Shown here: positions 45,080-58,205 of the stretch, one piece after another
Position numbering within the stretch: the first letter of the stretch is position 1
Layout of the letters: every line of letters starts with the position of its first letter
Program-made: the position numbers and the translations under genes
DNA from: Ceratodon purpureus
Lineage: Eukaryota > Streptophyta > Bryopsida > Pseudoditrichales > Ditrichaceae
DNA: 64,000 nt
Assembly: GCA_014871385.1 (NCBI GenBank)
Contig: CM026426.1
Coordinates: 68,936,674-69,000,673 of the forward strand
Reading direction: 5' to 3'
The notes under the pieces: generated by a model
Seen by the model: the letters and a program-made list of their open reading frames with translations, nothing else
Told to the model about the DNA's origin: nothing
The model's database searches: none

Positions 45080-48000
45080 TCAATTCCGGGGGCCGGTGTT
45101 CCATGTGCTGTGGTAGTGGAAGGGAACCGTCGTAGTGTGAATCTCCGTCTCTTCCATTTCATCGACAGGGTCCGTCTCTTCCTGGAGAGTGTCGTCCTCA
45201 TCCAATTCCTCCTATGCCAGGACTTGCTCCACCATGGATGCTGGAACAGGCTGCGGCACGCCCCCACTCGTCCCTTCCCCTCTTTCGTCGCCAGTGACCG
45301 AGGATATCACTGCCGCATCTAATCTTCCTGCTGCGCTTAGTGTCGCCCCACCAAGTTCTGAGGTAACTCTTCTCGAACGTGGTTCGATCTGTTGAACTAT
45401 CTTCCACTCCGGGTCCTGAAAGTCGTCCACAAAATACACCTGCAAATTCGAAGTACCAGAGCATATGATTCTTCCAAACGGCATCATCAGCACATCATCA
45501 GTCGACACAGATTAGTGCAAGATGATAGAGAAGATAGGAAGGCACATATATATCCATTTCACAGCCCTACCTGCTGTACTTGGTTTGGAAAAACATACGG
45601 CTCAACAGCAGGTGATTGTCTTGCGGCATACTTAACAGACCAGAATCCATATTCATCCTCTCAGATAGTGGGATGACCATGTAGATTTGGTTTTATCCAA
45701 AAGCACTTCAGTGCTGTAAATTTATGTATTCCATAGTCGACTACAACTATGTCCTTTATAATGCCTACATAGTTCAGGGAAGCCTCAGCAGGGTGTCTGT
45801 CCGCACTAGACGATACACAGACCTGTGATATTATCGCCGCCACTCCAGAATCGAAAGAGACATGTCTAATCCCCTGTTCATCATCAACTTGAAAATGGTA
45901 TCCATATGTTGACATGGAGTTATAATGATTCACTGTTCGAGTTGGGAGTCTAGACATCGTTACCAGTGATAGATCCGGGTTCAGACCATCTCAATCCATT
46001 TGGCTCACACGGTTCTGCAGCCATGCACTGAAGCCACGTATCGCCTTCCCCTTCCTCGCTCATAGTCATTCTGTAACAGTGTATACTCCCTACACGAAAT
46101 GATAGAAATTCATGTCACTCGTAACCAGAGGATGTCCTTAAACAATGCATACTGAGAGAATAGAGAATGTGGTTCCACACATGCTAACTCTGATGACCTA
46201 TCCGGAACACATCGCCATCAGCCAGTCGGGACTATATGAACAGCATGGTCAGTTAACAATGATACCGAATGAACAAATGGACTATGAAACTCACTGTAGT
46301 AGAGGTTCGGTAATGTGGTTGTTCCATATAACGAAGTTGTGGAGCTCCTCTAAGTCTGCTACATTCCACTCCTTCTCCTTCGGCTTCCCTTCCAAAACCT
46401 CGCCACAGTCCTTCTCGTCTTCCTCCATGTCCCAAATAACTCGTGCTGCACCGGGATACAGACGGAAGTGTTCTGTAACAAAACCTAATGCTTCCTCATA
46501 CATGTACCCCATGGCAATTGAACCTTCAGGGCGAGCCTTGTTTCTGATGAAAGACTTCAAATGACCAAGGTATCTCTCAACTCCATACATCCACCTCGCG
46601 TGAACGGGCCCGCACTAGTAAAGTTCTCGCGGAATATGAACCATGTGGTGAGGCATAACATTCCGAAATCCGGGGGGGAAGTGTACCTCGAGTAGAGCTG
46701 CCGTTTCTGCAACATAGTTCTAGAGATTGGATATGGTACTCCTGTGAATCTCTTTCTCACAGAACCTCTTGAAACAATGACCAAGTCTGATGATGGCAAC
46801 TCGTGGCCCGGGTGGAAGAGAGGACCTGATTGCAGCAGGTAGAATCTCTTGTAGAAGGATGTGCCAATTGTGGCTCTTGAGGAACTGAAGTTTACATTTT
46901 TCTAAGTTTACTAATTTATCGAAGTTTGCACAATGTCCAGTTGGAGTTCGAACGGCTTTAATTGTTTCAAGGACGAGCTTCTTCTCTTCCGGCCGGAGAA
47001 CGTATGGAGCTTGGGGTTTGAGGTACTGCTGTCCATCACCTTCCTTTACTAGATGTATATCTGACATGACGCCTTCAGCCTCGGCGTCCTTCCTCACACC
47101 TATGGTATCCAGTTCCCCCAACAGAAACCCCACTATAGTGGCGGCAATGTTCTTTTCTATATGCATTACATCCAGAGTATGCCGGACCGGGAGAGCCTGT
47201 ACAGTCTACAGTCAATAAAGTTTTAGAAGTACAATCCGTATGTGCACAGAGGAACTACTTCTGAACAGTCTATAAACATCGCATGACGTGCACAGTGAAA
47301 GATGACCAACACAGTTAATTCATTCATAGCAATCCCTGCGCATACCGTAAATCGATTGTTGACTCCTACAACGTATTCTAATTGTACGCATATGTCATCC
47401 ACGAGCACCAGCCTTACCCTTCATAAAGCAATACATACTAATGAATACCCACAATTCTTGGCCGTTAACACTTCTCTGTAAATTAGTCCACATCTTACTG
47501 CAGTCTATTACATCTAATACCTCAGCGTAATATACATGTCTCAAGTTTATAAGGAATTCTACATAAATCAGCAACCTCGGTTTCACTCTAAGGTATTACT
47601 GTATGAAACATAAAATTGAATTGTTCCTTTGTAGACAAAATGGTGTGACGAGTCCTGACTCCTACGGCCTAGTCAGCCTCATGACTTACAGTAACATGTG
47701 GAAGTAATGCAATACCAGTCGGAACCACTGTTCTCGACCAGAACAAGAACAGAGGAGACTACAGAATTTAGAGTACTTATAATAATATTGTATTAGTACA
47801 TCACATTCCAATACATTTAATCGTACTTAAGAGTGTTTCCAACCATTACTTCATGCTGATATAGGTATGTGAAGATACTCTACTGTTTGACCCTCTCCTC
47901 ATACAAGGATGCCGAATGCACTGAGCTCTCCATTACGATGGACCACTAGGAAATAGAAACAAGCACGAAAGGTACGGAATTTTCAATGAGAATGTACATA

Positions 48001-50167
48001 CAATCAAGCGGAAAGCAATGTCAAACTCATTACCTCCCAGTATGGCAAGCGGAATAGAGCAGGGATTCGTTTGATTCCAGTTCTTCGAACAGGGTCGGAT
48101 TCTGGTCTTCTTCCAACATCATTGAGCCACCTCCTTCGCTCCTCCCCGGCCGCTTTAGCCTGTGAGCCTGTTATGGGTGGGGGTGCAGCACGATGTTCGC
48201 GGCCTTCGAGTTTACTCATGTCCGCTCTAAGGGGGTGACCATCATACAACCACCGTCTTGCACACTTACAGAATACGTTTTTATGTAGAAACTTTGACCT
48301 CCTTGATCGAAAGCCTTCTCCACAGACGGAACACCCCATGAATCCCTTAGTAACACATCCGGCCATCATCCCGTAGGCCAGATAATCCCCTACAGTCCAT
48401 ATGATCATTGCCTTCATCATGAAGTGTGAAGATCTCTTGTAATTAGCGGCATCCATACACTACACTCCATGATTCCACAATTCCAGGAGTTCATCGATCA
48501 ATGGATCGAGGAAAACATCAAACTGCTCCCCCGTTACAGACCGTGGTCCAGGTATTAGAATAGTCAGAATCATAAAATACTTCTTGGTTGTCAGCCATGG
48601 AGGAATGTTGTAATTCAACAATAGCACAGGCCATAGTGAGTACACACTGCGCTCGTCACCTGAGGGATTGATTCCGTTTGCCACTAATGCCAAACGGACA
48701 TTCCTGTCCTCATTACCAAATTCGTGTTGGAAGCGTCTGTTTATATACTCCCATTGCTTAGACTGTGATACATGTCGCATAATGTTGCCGTCGAAATCCT
48801 GAACAGCCCACCAAGTCATGGCAGCGGCTTGCTCTGGGCTACGGTACATTCTCTTCAAGCATGGTGTGAGGGGAAAATATCTGGCTACCTTTTGAGAAAC
48901 CTCTGACCTCCCAGACTGCCTCTTCCGATGTGCTCGACATCGTGGGCAGATTCGGGCGTCCTTCAGATCCCCATGGTACAGAACACAATTATTAGGGCAA
49001 ACGTCTATAGTTTTGAAGGAGTGTCCAAGGCGCTTCAAGTACTCCGAGGCTTCAAGTACTCCGAGGCTTCCTGGTATGACCGAGGTAGGGAATTCGGCTG
49101 TGGCAACACTGTCATGCTAAGTGTCCGGAGAAGTTCATCCAGATACGTGCTAGAGCAGTTGTGGAGCTTTCCCAAACTCAGGAGCAGATATGTTGCTCCC
49201 ATGCTGGAGTGCTCCGATCCATGGTATAACGGCGTAGCGGCAGCCTCCTCCAGTGCGGATACAGCTGCGTCGTCATCATTTTCATTCTCCCCCCATGACA
49301 AGTCTTTGTCTAACACAAAATCTGCAAATACACCCCCTTCTGTGCCGGGGATATCGCCTAAACCGACTCCAGCATTTTCCACCTCCATGGGCTGCGCATC
49401 GGGACATACTGGATTTTCTTCATTTGCACTTCTCATGTTCTCGTCACCTCTTCCATCTTCTGAACCGGTGACTGGTGGCTCATCCGGTACGGGCTGTTCT
49501 AGGGGATTCTGCAGCGGACTATGTTGGTCGGGACACTCCTCCGACGGTGAATGCATGTTCGTAGTTCCTACGTTGACCGTCTCCCTTGCCTTGGTAGCCT
49601 CCCTGTAGATGCGGTCCGCCATATCCAGTGACTCGATTAGCATTCGCTGGACGTCCATGCCCAGATCGAGTTCAGCTGGAACATTGCCTACACCTCCCAA
49701 TGCTACTTGTGCACCGTAGTACCAACTCATATGATCGTCCCATTCATCATTTGATGAATCACCTTCATATCCCTGAGTGCATCAACATTACACTCGAAGT
49801 CAGCAGATACTGATATTAAGAGAGTAAGGTAGAGGGACCGCAATTGTGGTTACAGAGGATGCGGCCATGACTATCCAACTTCCATGTAGGTGACAAACAG
49901 TTTTAGAGTCATAACAAATAACATCGTTCTGTCACATACCTCTGTGGACCAAAAAAACCATGGATGTCTTCTGTTAGCTCTCAGGCATCTGCGGTAATTC
50001 GTGAGAATTTTGAGGGAGTGCTGTTCCTTCATGCACAAATTGCAAGGGCATCTTAATCTAATTAACCCTTTCGTTGCAGCCAGCTGAAGTTCCCTCTGAA
50101 GTAGCTTCGCCTCCCGAGCGCGTATTCGGCGCTCATCTGGAACGGATCGTCGAATGTTCCCTGCCAT
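45080..50167 (-). pseudogene. CACTA (En/Spm) Tnp2 transposase, decayed copy
   Basis: Minus-strand exons: 50167-49940 (GLIRLRCPCNLC), 49772-48034, 47196-46295, about 46060-45571, and 45439-45080. The second holds the Transposase_21 start and core: PLYHGSEHSS, LPRSYQEASEYLK, CPNNCVLYHGDLKDARICPRC, then CVTKGFMGCSVCGEGFRSRR and IPALFRLPYWE. The third begins ALPVRHTLDVMHIEKN and includes a DUF4218-like HFPPGFRNVM, then GPVHARWMYGVERYLGHLKS and RNKARPEGSIAMGYMYEEAL. The fourth is DUF4216-like (YGYHFQVDDEQG, VGIIKDIVVVDYG) and joins exactly to VYFVDDFQDPEWKIVQQIEP in the fifth. In-frame stops lie at 48460-48462 (TAG), 46720-46722 (TAG), 46615-46617 (TAG), 45661-45663 (TGA) and 45212-45214 (TAG). 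A 17-bp tandem duplication at 49033-49066 shifts the frame. It is not functional as read. Confidence 0.9.
49033..49066 (-). repeat. 17-bp tandem duplication in Tnp2
   Basis: CTTCAAGTACTCCGAGG occurs twice in a row (plus-strand sense). Seventeen bases is not a multiple of three, so it breaks the frame between LPRSYQEASEYLK and RLGHSFKTIDV. Confidence 0.9.
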
Positions 50168-50596
50168 TATCCCAGATGAATAGCGATTGTGCTCACCCAC
50201 ATGTGTGGAAAGGTAGTCTGCATCGAAACGTATAGGCAGCTTCACTGTCTACAACACATATCAATGATACCATGAGATTAGAAATCCATCACTGAAGAGA
50301 ATAACATTAGGAAATTCTCCACAAGCGGCCACCCGAACATGGGATGAGGAGGACTTGCCGTGAACCAATGTAATTAAAGTACATATTAGATACTTCAAGT
50401 AACCCGAACCTAAACAATCAATAAGACAGTGAAACATCGAAACATCTGTCGAGGGATAATATCCGGGAAGTGAACTTAGGTTTATTAGCATAAACGGTGA
50501 ACACTGCACTGTCGTGTACATAGACGATTATTCAATAATGAATCCACTGTAGGATTCTCGACGACAGTCACCTACAAAACACCTCGTGGACGAATA

Positions 50597-51082
50597 CTAC
50601 TTCCACTGTAGCGTAAACATGGAAGTCGATGTCCAACGCAAATGGCAGTCGGGACTGTTAGGACAATGATGATGTGAATGATCAGAAACGCCCTCGCCGG
50701 TTCCGTGGGTACCTTGATCCTTCATCGTAGAAGAGCACACACTGTCGGCTTCGTCGTCCTTTTCATACGAATTAGAAAGTTTCGGACATTTCTGTCCGGA
50801 AAAGTGAGTGTGGATCTCTATGCTTCCATCATCTGCTGTATCGTCGCTGAGTTCGACGTCACTGTAATTTCTTCTACGGGCCTTCGTATCAGATAGTAAG
50901 TGGTCCTGTAATTCTGTTCCGAATTCCAGTGCTCGTCTACTTTCTAGGTGAAAACTATCGCTCTCCCCTTCATTATGCCTGTGAGGTATATCAGGGTTTA
51001 GGTCTGAGGAAGGGCTACAGCTGCGCTCTCTCTCCCCCCTATTACGTATTGTTGTGTAATCACAAACATGATGCAACTGCAC
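50597..51082 (-). CDS. Hypothetical acidic frame upstream of Tnp2
   Basis: A 161-codon minus-strand frame with acidic, Ser/His-rich sequence (RRRNYSDVELSDDTADDG; HDSHHHC-like end). It could be an exon of the CACTA element's second gene, which is often acidic and poorly conserved. Weak support. Confidence 0.25.
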   Translation of the reverse strand: MQLHHVCDYTTIRNRGERERSCSPSSDLNPDIPHRHNEGESDSFHLESRRALEFGTELQDHLLSDTKARRRNYSDVELSDDTADDGSIEIHTHFSGQKCPKLSNSYEKDDEADSVCSSTMKDQGTHGTGEGVSDHSHHHCPNSPDCHLRWTSTSMFTLQWK

Positions 51083-51825
51083 TCCAACTCAGTGTAAAAC
51101 CTATCCTCTTCAGGTCTACATTTACAACGTTCCCATTTGGATTGTATCGCTGCATCAAGGGTTACAGACCTACCCCAAAGCAGACCCATCTTGCATTTGC
51201 ACTTCGGGCTACTTAACCAGTCGAGACTCGCACATGCAATGCACCCACATGCCCCTCCGCAGTCATGCTTTGGACCAAGACACCCTAATTTGTATTCTCG
51301 AATGGCAGTGTCCAACCACCTTGGCTGACCCTCGGGGGCGTCGAACCATATGGACGGAATTCCGAAATGCTTTTGGTACTGAATTTCGAATGAATCTATA
51401 CAGCCAGGAACAAGATTGGAATAACCAAAGGGATAATGGAGGAGTTGAACACACTGACCTGTGGGAGAGTGCAGGACAGGGCATTCGACGTTGTGGACCT
51501 CGGACAAGTAAGGTCGAATCATCCGGGAGCCCGAGGTCGCCAGCGTGGGGTATGGCGTGGAGATCCAAGTCCTCCAGCCGGTGGTCACGCCCAAATACAG
51601 AGTACCTTCTGTGACAGGTAACGGTCCTTCGGCTATGTGCGTTGGATGAAGTGTCCCTGGTGTTCCTATTATCGTAGGTTTATTCGTATGGCATTCTACG
51701 TCAGAGTGAGTTGTAGATTTTCCCCTCACATCCGGATTGCTCTGTGGACAGTTCAGAGGGGGAAAAAAAACATCCACCACGCTTGGTGTACAGTGAAGAC
51801 CACATTGAAAATTATTCCTTTCCAA
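50998..51825 (-). CDS. Hypothetical Cys-rich frame upstream of Tnp2
   Basis: A 275-codon open minus-strand frame containing GCLGPKHDCGGACGCIACAS and PKCKCKMGLLWG, a cluster of about ten Cys that could bind zinc. No family recognised. It lies at the 5' side of the CACTA transposase on the same strand, so it may be a second element gene. The opposite strand is also open for 100-130 codons, which lowers confidence. Confidence 0.3.
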   Translation of the reverse strand: MERNNFQCGLHCTPSVVDVFFPPLNCPQSNPDVRGKSTTHSDVECHTNKPTIIGTPGTLHPTHIAEGPLPVTEGTLYLGVTTGWRTWISTPYPTLATSGSRMIRPYLSEVHNVECPVLHSPTGQCVQLLHYPFGYSNLVPGCIDSFEIQYQKHFGIPSIWFDAPEGQPRWLDTAIREYKLGCLGPKHDCGGACGCIACASLDWLSSPKCKCKMGLLWGRSVTLDAAIQSKWERCKCRPEEDRFYTELECSCIMFVITQQYVIGGRESAAVALPQT

Positions 51826-52274
51826 ATACCTACTGTATCCTTAAAATGCTTAAGAAGTGTATTTGATGTTCTATGTATGTAAATTATGATTTTATAAAAC
51901 GTAGTATCTTTCTACCTTCTTATACCGGCGGACCTGATATTAAGATGTGAATTGGAATTTAAACTAGAGATAAATTAAATGCATATGATAATGACTTGGA
52001 ATTAATATTTCAAATTACGGTAGAAACTGTAAGAAATGTCATCCGGAAATAAGTCATTACATTTATAGTTTGGTTTTCCATAAAATATAATTTAGTATAC
52101 ATTAAAAAACAATTAAAATGTATTTAAGCATAATTAAATGTTAACAATAAGATTTTAACCGAAGAGATTAAATGTCAATGAATATATTTCAAAACAAACA
52201 TTCTATACAGGTATGCATTTTAAATTTAACGGAATCCATATTTAAATATACAATGACAACACAATGACGCAAAA

Positions 52275-52319
<45 letters not shown>

Positions 52320-54692
52320 ATTAATATCTATGGTAGGATAATTTATAGGACAGACTAATTTAATACGAACAGAATGTAGAGTTAAAAAATTATTTCATAC
52401 TATATTCATGACCACCATTAACAATAGTTTGATTATTTGACCATTTTAGTTTACATAAGTTATTATAGTGAATGTATAATGTTTTCGACTATTCATCACT
52501 GCAATTGATTATATTAATGAAGCAATGGTTGTAGAGATGTCAACTGGATATCTTTATAGGTATAGGATGCACATTATCGATTGTGATAATGTTGATCGCT
52601 TGCATCAATCGAAGGTGCATTTCACCGAGCTCTGGGCTTATTCAAAGCCCTCCGGTTGTTGTGAAGGTGTTCACCGTAGTACTATGGACATGCAGTGACA
52701 TCCGAAATTTGCAGGGATAACTATTTCAACCTCACTTATGGACCGATTTCTATAAAATACATAGTTTCCTTTCTATTCATGAAATGCTTATGTTATACAT
52801 CAATAATAAAAGATGTATTAAAATTATATATTTCCAGATTTATACATTATTTACCAATTAAGTTGTAGAAATTTAAGATACTATAAAGGGTTATATAAAA
52901 CAAATTAACTTTTTTTGGTACGATACTAAAGAATTGTATTTTATAATTGAAATGACAGAACATATTAAGAGTGCACATTACAAGGCATCTGTTGATGTAT
53001 TTTTCCAAACGAAGACCTCCCCTTCTTGTACACATTGTACTCGTGTTTCTGTTTATTAGTATTTGGTGCATTAAAAAAAACATCATTTCTTATAAGGAGT
53101 ATGTTACTTTCATATTTTATAGTTGTTTTAAATAACTTGAAATTGTGTTCTTTATGGGATGTGGTGAACTTTTGAATGTAAAAAATGTATTCTAATTTAA
53201 AGATGCGTTTCCTCAAAACAAACCTAAGAAACTACAGAGGATGTCTGGTATCAAACGACATCCTCTAGGTGAACCTTTGAAGGTGAATGTTAATATGATT
53301 CACCTCCCTCATACAAGCGAAGCTGACTTGCTCCATGGCTGGCATGGATAAATATTGTGATTGTTAGCATGAATGTTCTTGACTGAGTCACTTCCAAAAT
53401 GATCGACTATGTGATTTCCGAATGTCAAATAAGTAGATTGAATTCAATGATATATTGAACACGGATTGTAATGAATGTTTTTTAATTACACTAACGACAT
53501 GAAAGAATGATTAAGAAAATAAATTTTCCTTTAATATGTGTAAATACTAGTTTCTGTATATTGTAGCCGAAGACCATCTTTTCCAAAATTAGTTGCACTG
53601 TACCTTTATATATATCGTGACATATATTTTGTATTTAGATATTATGCATTTCATTATTATGCTCAAGAACTTAGTACTCACTATCCATGATGAATTTGTG
53701 GTTTTAAAATGTAATTTAATTTATAAAAAATTTAACATTTAAAACAATGTTGTCAGCAATTCATGTTGTTCAATGTTTATACTTGTGGTTTAATAATTTT
53801 GTTGATTATATTTATTTCATCTAATAGTATTGAATAATTAGTTTCCACACTGTATTAAATATGTGTAAATGGTTTTTATTGCAAACAAGAAGCGTAGTAA
53901 TCACTTTTTATTTTAAGGTTTATGATTTAATGTTATAATTTTGATATTTTGTAACATTTAATTGGTATGTGTAGTTCACCATGATTTAGTGTAGTTTCGT
54001 GTTTTTTAATAATCTGTTTTTTATAAAAACTAATTCAATTTTAATTACTCAGCAGTTTCCCTATTTTTTTTAGGGTTCTTATTCGTTTTTAGGTTCATTT
54101 AAAATGTATTACTCAGTTTCCCTTTTAAGGTTAGTGTTTCTAAATGTACTAAACTTCATATTTTAAAAATTTAAGCAAATGTTTTAATTGGTACGTGTTA
54201 TTGTATGTGCATTTTAAGTTCATACAAACGTGTTATTGTATGTGCTTTTACAACTACTACAGAAATGAGTGGTATAAAATTACTCACCAGATCAATACTA
54301 CACTATTTAATTATCAATTGATGAGATTAAAAATTAATTTAAGAAAAAAGAAAAAAAGAAGTAAGTTACTCATCACATCATCAGTTTTTCATCCTTTCCA
54401 TGCAGCTCGAGCAAACCAAAAAAATTACAATGTATTAGTTAGTGAGAGAACTTCACAATAGTTTATATCAAAACTTTATACAAATAATGTCACTAATTGT
54501 ACATGTATTCTTGTTCGGATTGTGGGTGCGTGACTTATATCTCTCTTCAATGCAATCTCATACCAACAATTTGCCATCTAATATGCACTTAATATCAGAA
54601 AATTATTTCAAAATTGATGCACAAATTAATAATATACATATCAAATAAAAAAATTGGTGAACAAGAGTGGTAGAAAGTATTAAAGGACTTAC
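51826..54692. other. AT-rich stretch, no gene
   Basis: Very AT-rich with many stops. A less AT-rich patch at 52600-52720 and another at 53220-53420 are unremarkable. Contains the A38 tract at 52280. Confidence 0.5.
52280..52317 (+). repeat. Homopolymer A, about 38 bases
   Basis: Uninterrupted A run, too long to be trusted exactly in assembled sequence. It could be a retroposon tail, but no retroposed body or target duplication is evident beside it. Confidence 0.8.
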
Positions 54693-54848
54693 TTGTTTGA
54701 TCTTATCTGTTGCTGCAGTAGAGCAACAATAGAGGCTTTGTATTCATCATATTCTATACCAATACGTGACCAAAACTGAACTTCCTCACCATCTTTGTGC
54801 ACCTGCATCCTTTCCATCAAAACTACTCTCTGCAACCATTCGCTTGCC
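54693..54848 (-). CDS. Isolated exon-like segment, unknown protein
   Basis: Minus strand: acceptor-like AATGAAG, then an open 156-base segment with ordinary protein composition (EWLQRVVLMERMQVHKDGEE, then FWSRIGIEYDEYKASIVALL) ending at a strong AAACAA|GTAAGT donor. Codon use and composition stand out from the surrounding AT-rich DNA. No partner exons could be placed within ~2 kb either side. It may be a remnant of a gene or a transposon gene. Confidence 0.35.
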
Positions 54849-54863
54849 CTTCATTTGGAAGTA

Positions 54864-54906
54864 AAATAAAAAAAAAAAAAAAAAAAATAAATAAATAAAT
54901 AAAAAT
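54864..54906 (+). repeat. A tract and (AAAT)n microsatellite
   Basis: A run of A followed by several ATAA units; it lies just upstream (minus-strand sense) of the exon-like segment. Confidence 0.8.
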
Positions 54907-57649
54907 TAAAAAAACATTAGAAATGTATATATAGTTGTCAAACTTAATAATTCATTAGAGAGTGAGCATCATCTAATATAAAATAAACTAAATAATAGAT
55001 TGAATCGGGTAATGTTCATTATTGATTGGAGGTCACTACTTAAGAAGTTAAGTTTTATTAAAAACAAATTTATCCTTCACAGCAATAATCCTCATAAATA
55101 TTGATTTACTCGAAGCTTTAGCTGTTGATTGTGCCTACAATTACGTGCTTTATCAATGTTTTCAAACGTATTAATTTCTTTGAGAACTACGAATCAATTA
55201 GAGGATTCTATCATTTTTTTAATATGATTTAAAGTAATATTTGTATTTTTTAAAAATCTATGTTATACCTATTGTCATATACCTTATTAACAAATACATC
55301 ATATTACCATTCCATACCTAAAATTACACAGGATTTGAGATTTACTTGAACTAACCCAAGATTAGAGGAATAGAAAGTTCCTACAAACTCCGTTAGGATG
55401 CATGCCATAAAGAAGACAAAGTTGATGTTATAGTCTTGAGAATTCATGTGAAATTTAGTCAATATTATCTTTTTATCCAATCTATAGAAGAGGTTGAATT
55501 AGATATAATAATGCTAACTTCTTTTTAAGAAAATAAAACATGGTTTTTATTATTGAAATAATATTTCAACATAACAATGTAACTATTGAAACTATATCCG
55601 TATAAGCCCCTCCTTGAGTTCTTCATTAATATAACTTTGTAAAAAAAACCAGTCTTTGAACATTTTAATTATACATAATTATGTTGTTCATCATGTATAA
55701 TTAAAGACATTTGAAAACATAGTTAGAGCACGAAATTTGAGAAGCCTTCCATAGTTTCTGAATTCATCAACTGCATTTCATCATTTGAAGTTTAGGGCTT
55801 TGGCTTCATCTGAATTTTCATCATTTAATTTGATAATTTGGTATAGAGTCAACAAAACATTATTTAACAATCACATAATGAGAACTTAAATTCATGTAAG
55901 CGAGTGTGAATGATTTAATTGAAACATGAATATTTAAACACAAATTAAAGCCTGTTTTTTGTATAAAAATAATTTGTTTCTCAACACAAATCTTTCATGT
56001 TTATGTATGATTTTAAATATTAAAATTTATGATTTCTATAACTTTTTATTTTATTTTGGATTGATGTATAGGTTTCTCTCATTACAAAATTCTACTATAC
56101 AAATACTTCTAACATTAAAGAAAAAACTAATATAGATTTTCAACTAAAAAGACCGCGTATATTCTATTTGTCATTATCAAAAAGATAACTTCAATTTTGA
56201 ATTTCATAACTTTATCAAAAATATATTATTTTTGTATTTGAATTTACTTTTAAAATCTAATATAATGGTAAAAAGTGAAATTTGTAAGGTAAAATGTAAG
56301 GATGCTAAAAAATGTGTATTGTATTAAAAAGAATAAAATTAGAGTACTTAGACTACAGATATGGACAAAGAATCTATGCATATTACACTGTACATCATGA
56401 TATACTTGAAAGGGAAATACTTTATATATTTTTCATAGAATCTACAAATGTTCAAGATTTTTAGTTTTTAAATGCTTGGAGTAGTGATCCATTCATACCT
56501 CTATGAGAATTAATTACCTAAAAAAACAGTAACTACACTCTAAATCCATCTTATCTGTAGATAATACTAATTCTAAATGTATAGATGTGAAAGATACAGC
56601 TAGTATGAAAACACAACCACGGATGACAAATTTCCATATATGTCATAATTTTAATTTTTGATGATTTTCAATATAAGACTAATAAAATTTATATTTGGAA
56701 GTATAGATAATGAATTGAGTTTTAAATAAAAGTTTAAACTATATTACGCAATAAAGGTATAAATTGAAGGATAAAATAAAGAGTTGAAATATAAATACTA
56801 TATGTTTTTATATGTATAATTTGTATAAGTAAGGTTTTTTAATATATATTTTGCATTTTTTTAAATTTTTATACCAGGTACACAAAAACTTAAAAAACTT
56901 CTATGACACTTTCTACAAGCCTCAAATGACTATCGAATTGTGGTTTTTCACAAAAAGTACAACTAGAAAGGTGAAAAAATTAAATTTGTAAAATAAAAAA
57001 AAATAAAAAACAGTAAAGACAAACAAATTCTAACCCTAGGCGCCCAGTAACTTTAGCCATCACAACCACAGCCTCGTTCGCCACAGCAGCTTGTCCTCAC
57101 GTCGACTCCCCTTGGGCCACACCCTCCCCGCCCTCCTCTGTCCCCGCACCCCCTCGCGGCGTCGCCCTCCTGCTTGCACCCCAGCCAGTTGAGGACTATT
57201 GCAACTGATCTCTCCAATTTGGAATCATATGACATTCCGTGAAAGCTGTAATTGAGTTCGTTCCCTGCGATTCTGTGTGCTCTTGTTTTATCGTCGATTT
57301 ATTGTCAAATGCCTACTTGTTCTCTGAGTCAATACGTCTCAGGGCACTGTTATATCTTATTACCAAGTTATTGCTCTACCATTACATATGCAAACTGGTG
57401 CTGTCTGGTTGCAACGTCCACTTTAGAAAATAGATACTGGCAGGAGTCCGTCAGGACCAGGTATTCTGTGGTAACGTTTCCGCAAATAGCATGTGGGTCG
57501 TCAAATATCCGGATGCCGGAACCTATCATGTAGTATTGAGCATACTTTTTTGGGACCTTTTTGTAAAGACCTGTTGATTGCAAATAATATCTGCACAAGA
57601 ATTCTGTTAGATAATTGTGTTCCTTCCTGAGACTGTTGCTTTGTCGTAG
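54907..57649. other. AT-rich stretch with a GC-rich island
   Basis: No gene seen up to 57040. At 57055-57190 an abrupt GC-rich patch encodes nothing convincing on either strand; it could be a promoter or a retroposon 5' piece. A 76-codon minus-strand frame at 57598-57368 has balanced composition, but nothing else supports it. Confidence 0.4.
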
Positions 57650-57965
57650 AATTAGATTTAGCCTTGTTAGGAAAACTAGTAACGAAGCTATTATTCAGGA
57701 TACTCTCTTAGGTTTTGACGCAGATTGGCTAGCTCAAGGCTTACTGGGCTCTCGGAATGGGCTTTCTGTCAAGTGGAATCTTGTTCATCCTGACGGGCTC
57801 CTTCCGAACTGGCTCTAATCCTCCCTTGGTGGTTCTGTTTTTTTCCGTTTGTCATGGTCTTTTCCCCCAAGAAACTTATGTCCGAGAAGGGTTAGGTGTA
57901 TTCGTTTGCTCTTGCAACGAAGCCGCTAATTTGCTCCAAAAAAAATAAAAAAATTAGATTTAGCC
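57650..57965 (+). mobile_element. 5'-truncated LINE insertion with 14-bp target duplication
   Basis: AATTAGATTTAGCC occurs at 57650-57663 and again at 57952-57965. The 288 bases between end GCCGCTAATTTGCTCC and then an A-rich tail. The body carries the end of an open frame (ADWLAQGLLGSRNGLSVKW). Perfect 14-bp direct repeats plus a 3' A tail mark target-primed retroposition of a severely 5'-truncated LINE; the tail style is like that of the 41.2-kb copy. Confidence 0.8.
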
Positions 57966-58205
57966 CCTTTTTGTCAATGAGAACAAAACATTTCTTGTAG
58001 TGTACATTAACCTAAATTTTGTTCACTCATTTTTACTAAACATGTTTTGATTTGTATTTCTAAACTGTGGAAGCAGGAAAAACTAATGAAGTCCAAACAT
58101 AAACCAACTACTATGGATTCTCAACTGACTCCCTCTTCAAAGAAGGTGAGTAATTTACACTCCCTAAGCTGGTGTGCAGATCATCTAACAACTCAATTTT
58201 AGATA

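Noticed and set aside
52280-52317. A38 tract as a retroposon tail
   Set aside because: No target duplication or retroposed body could be identified beside it.
57368-57598. 76-codon minus-strand frame with balanced composition
   Set aside because: No splice sites, start context or family support; it lies just upstream of the LINE insertion and is opposite an equally open plus-strand frame.
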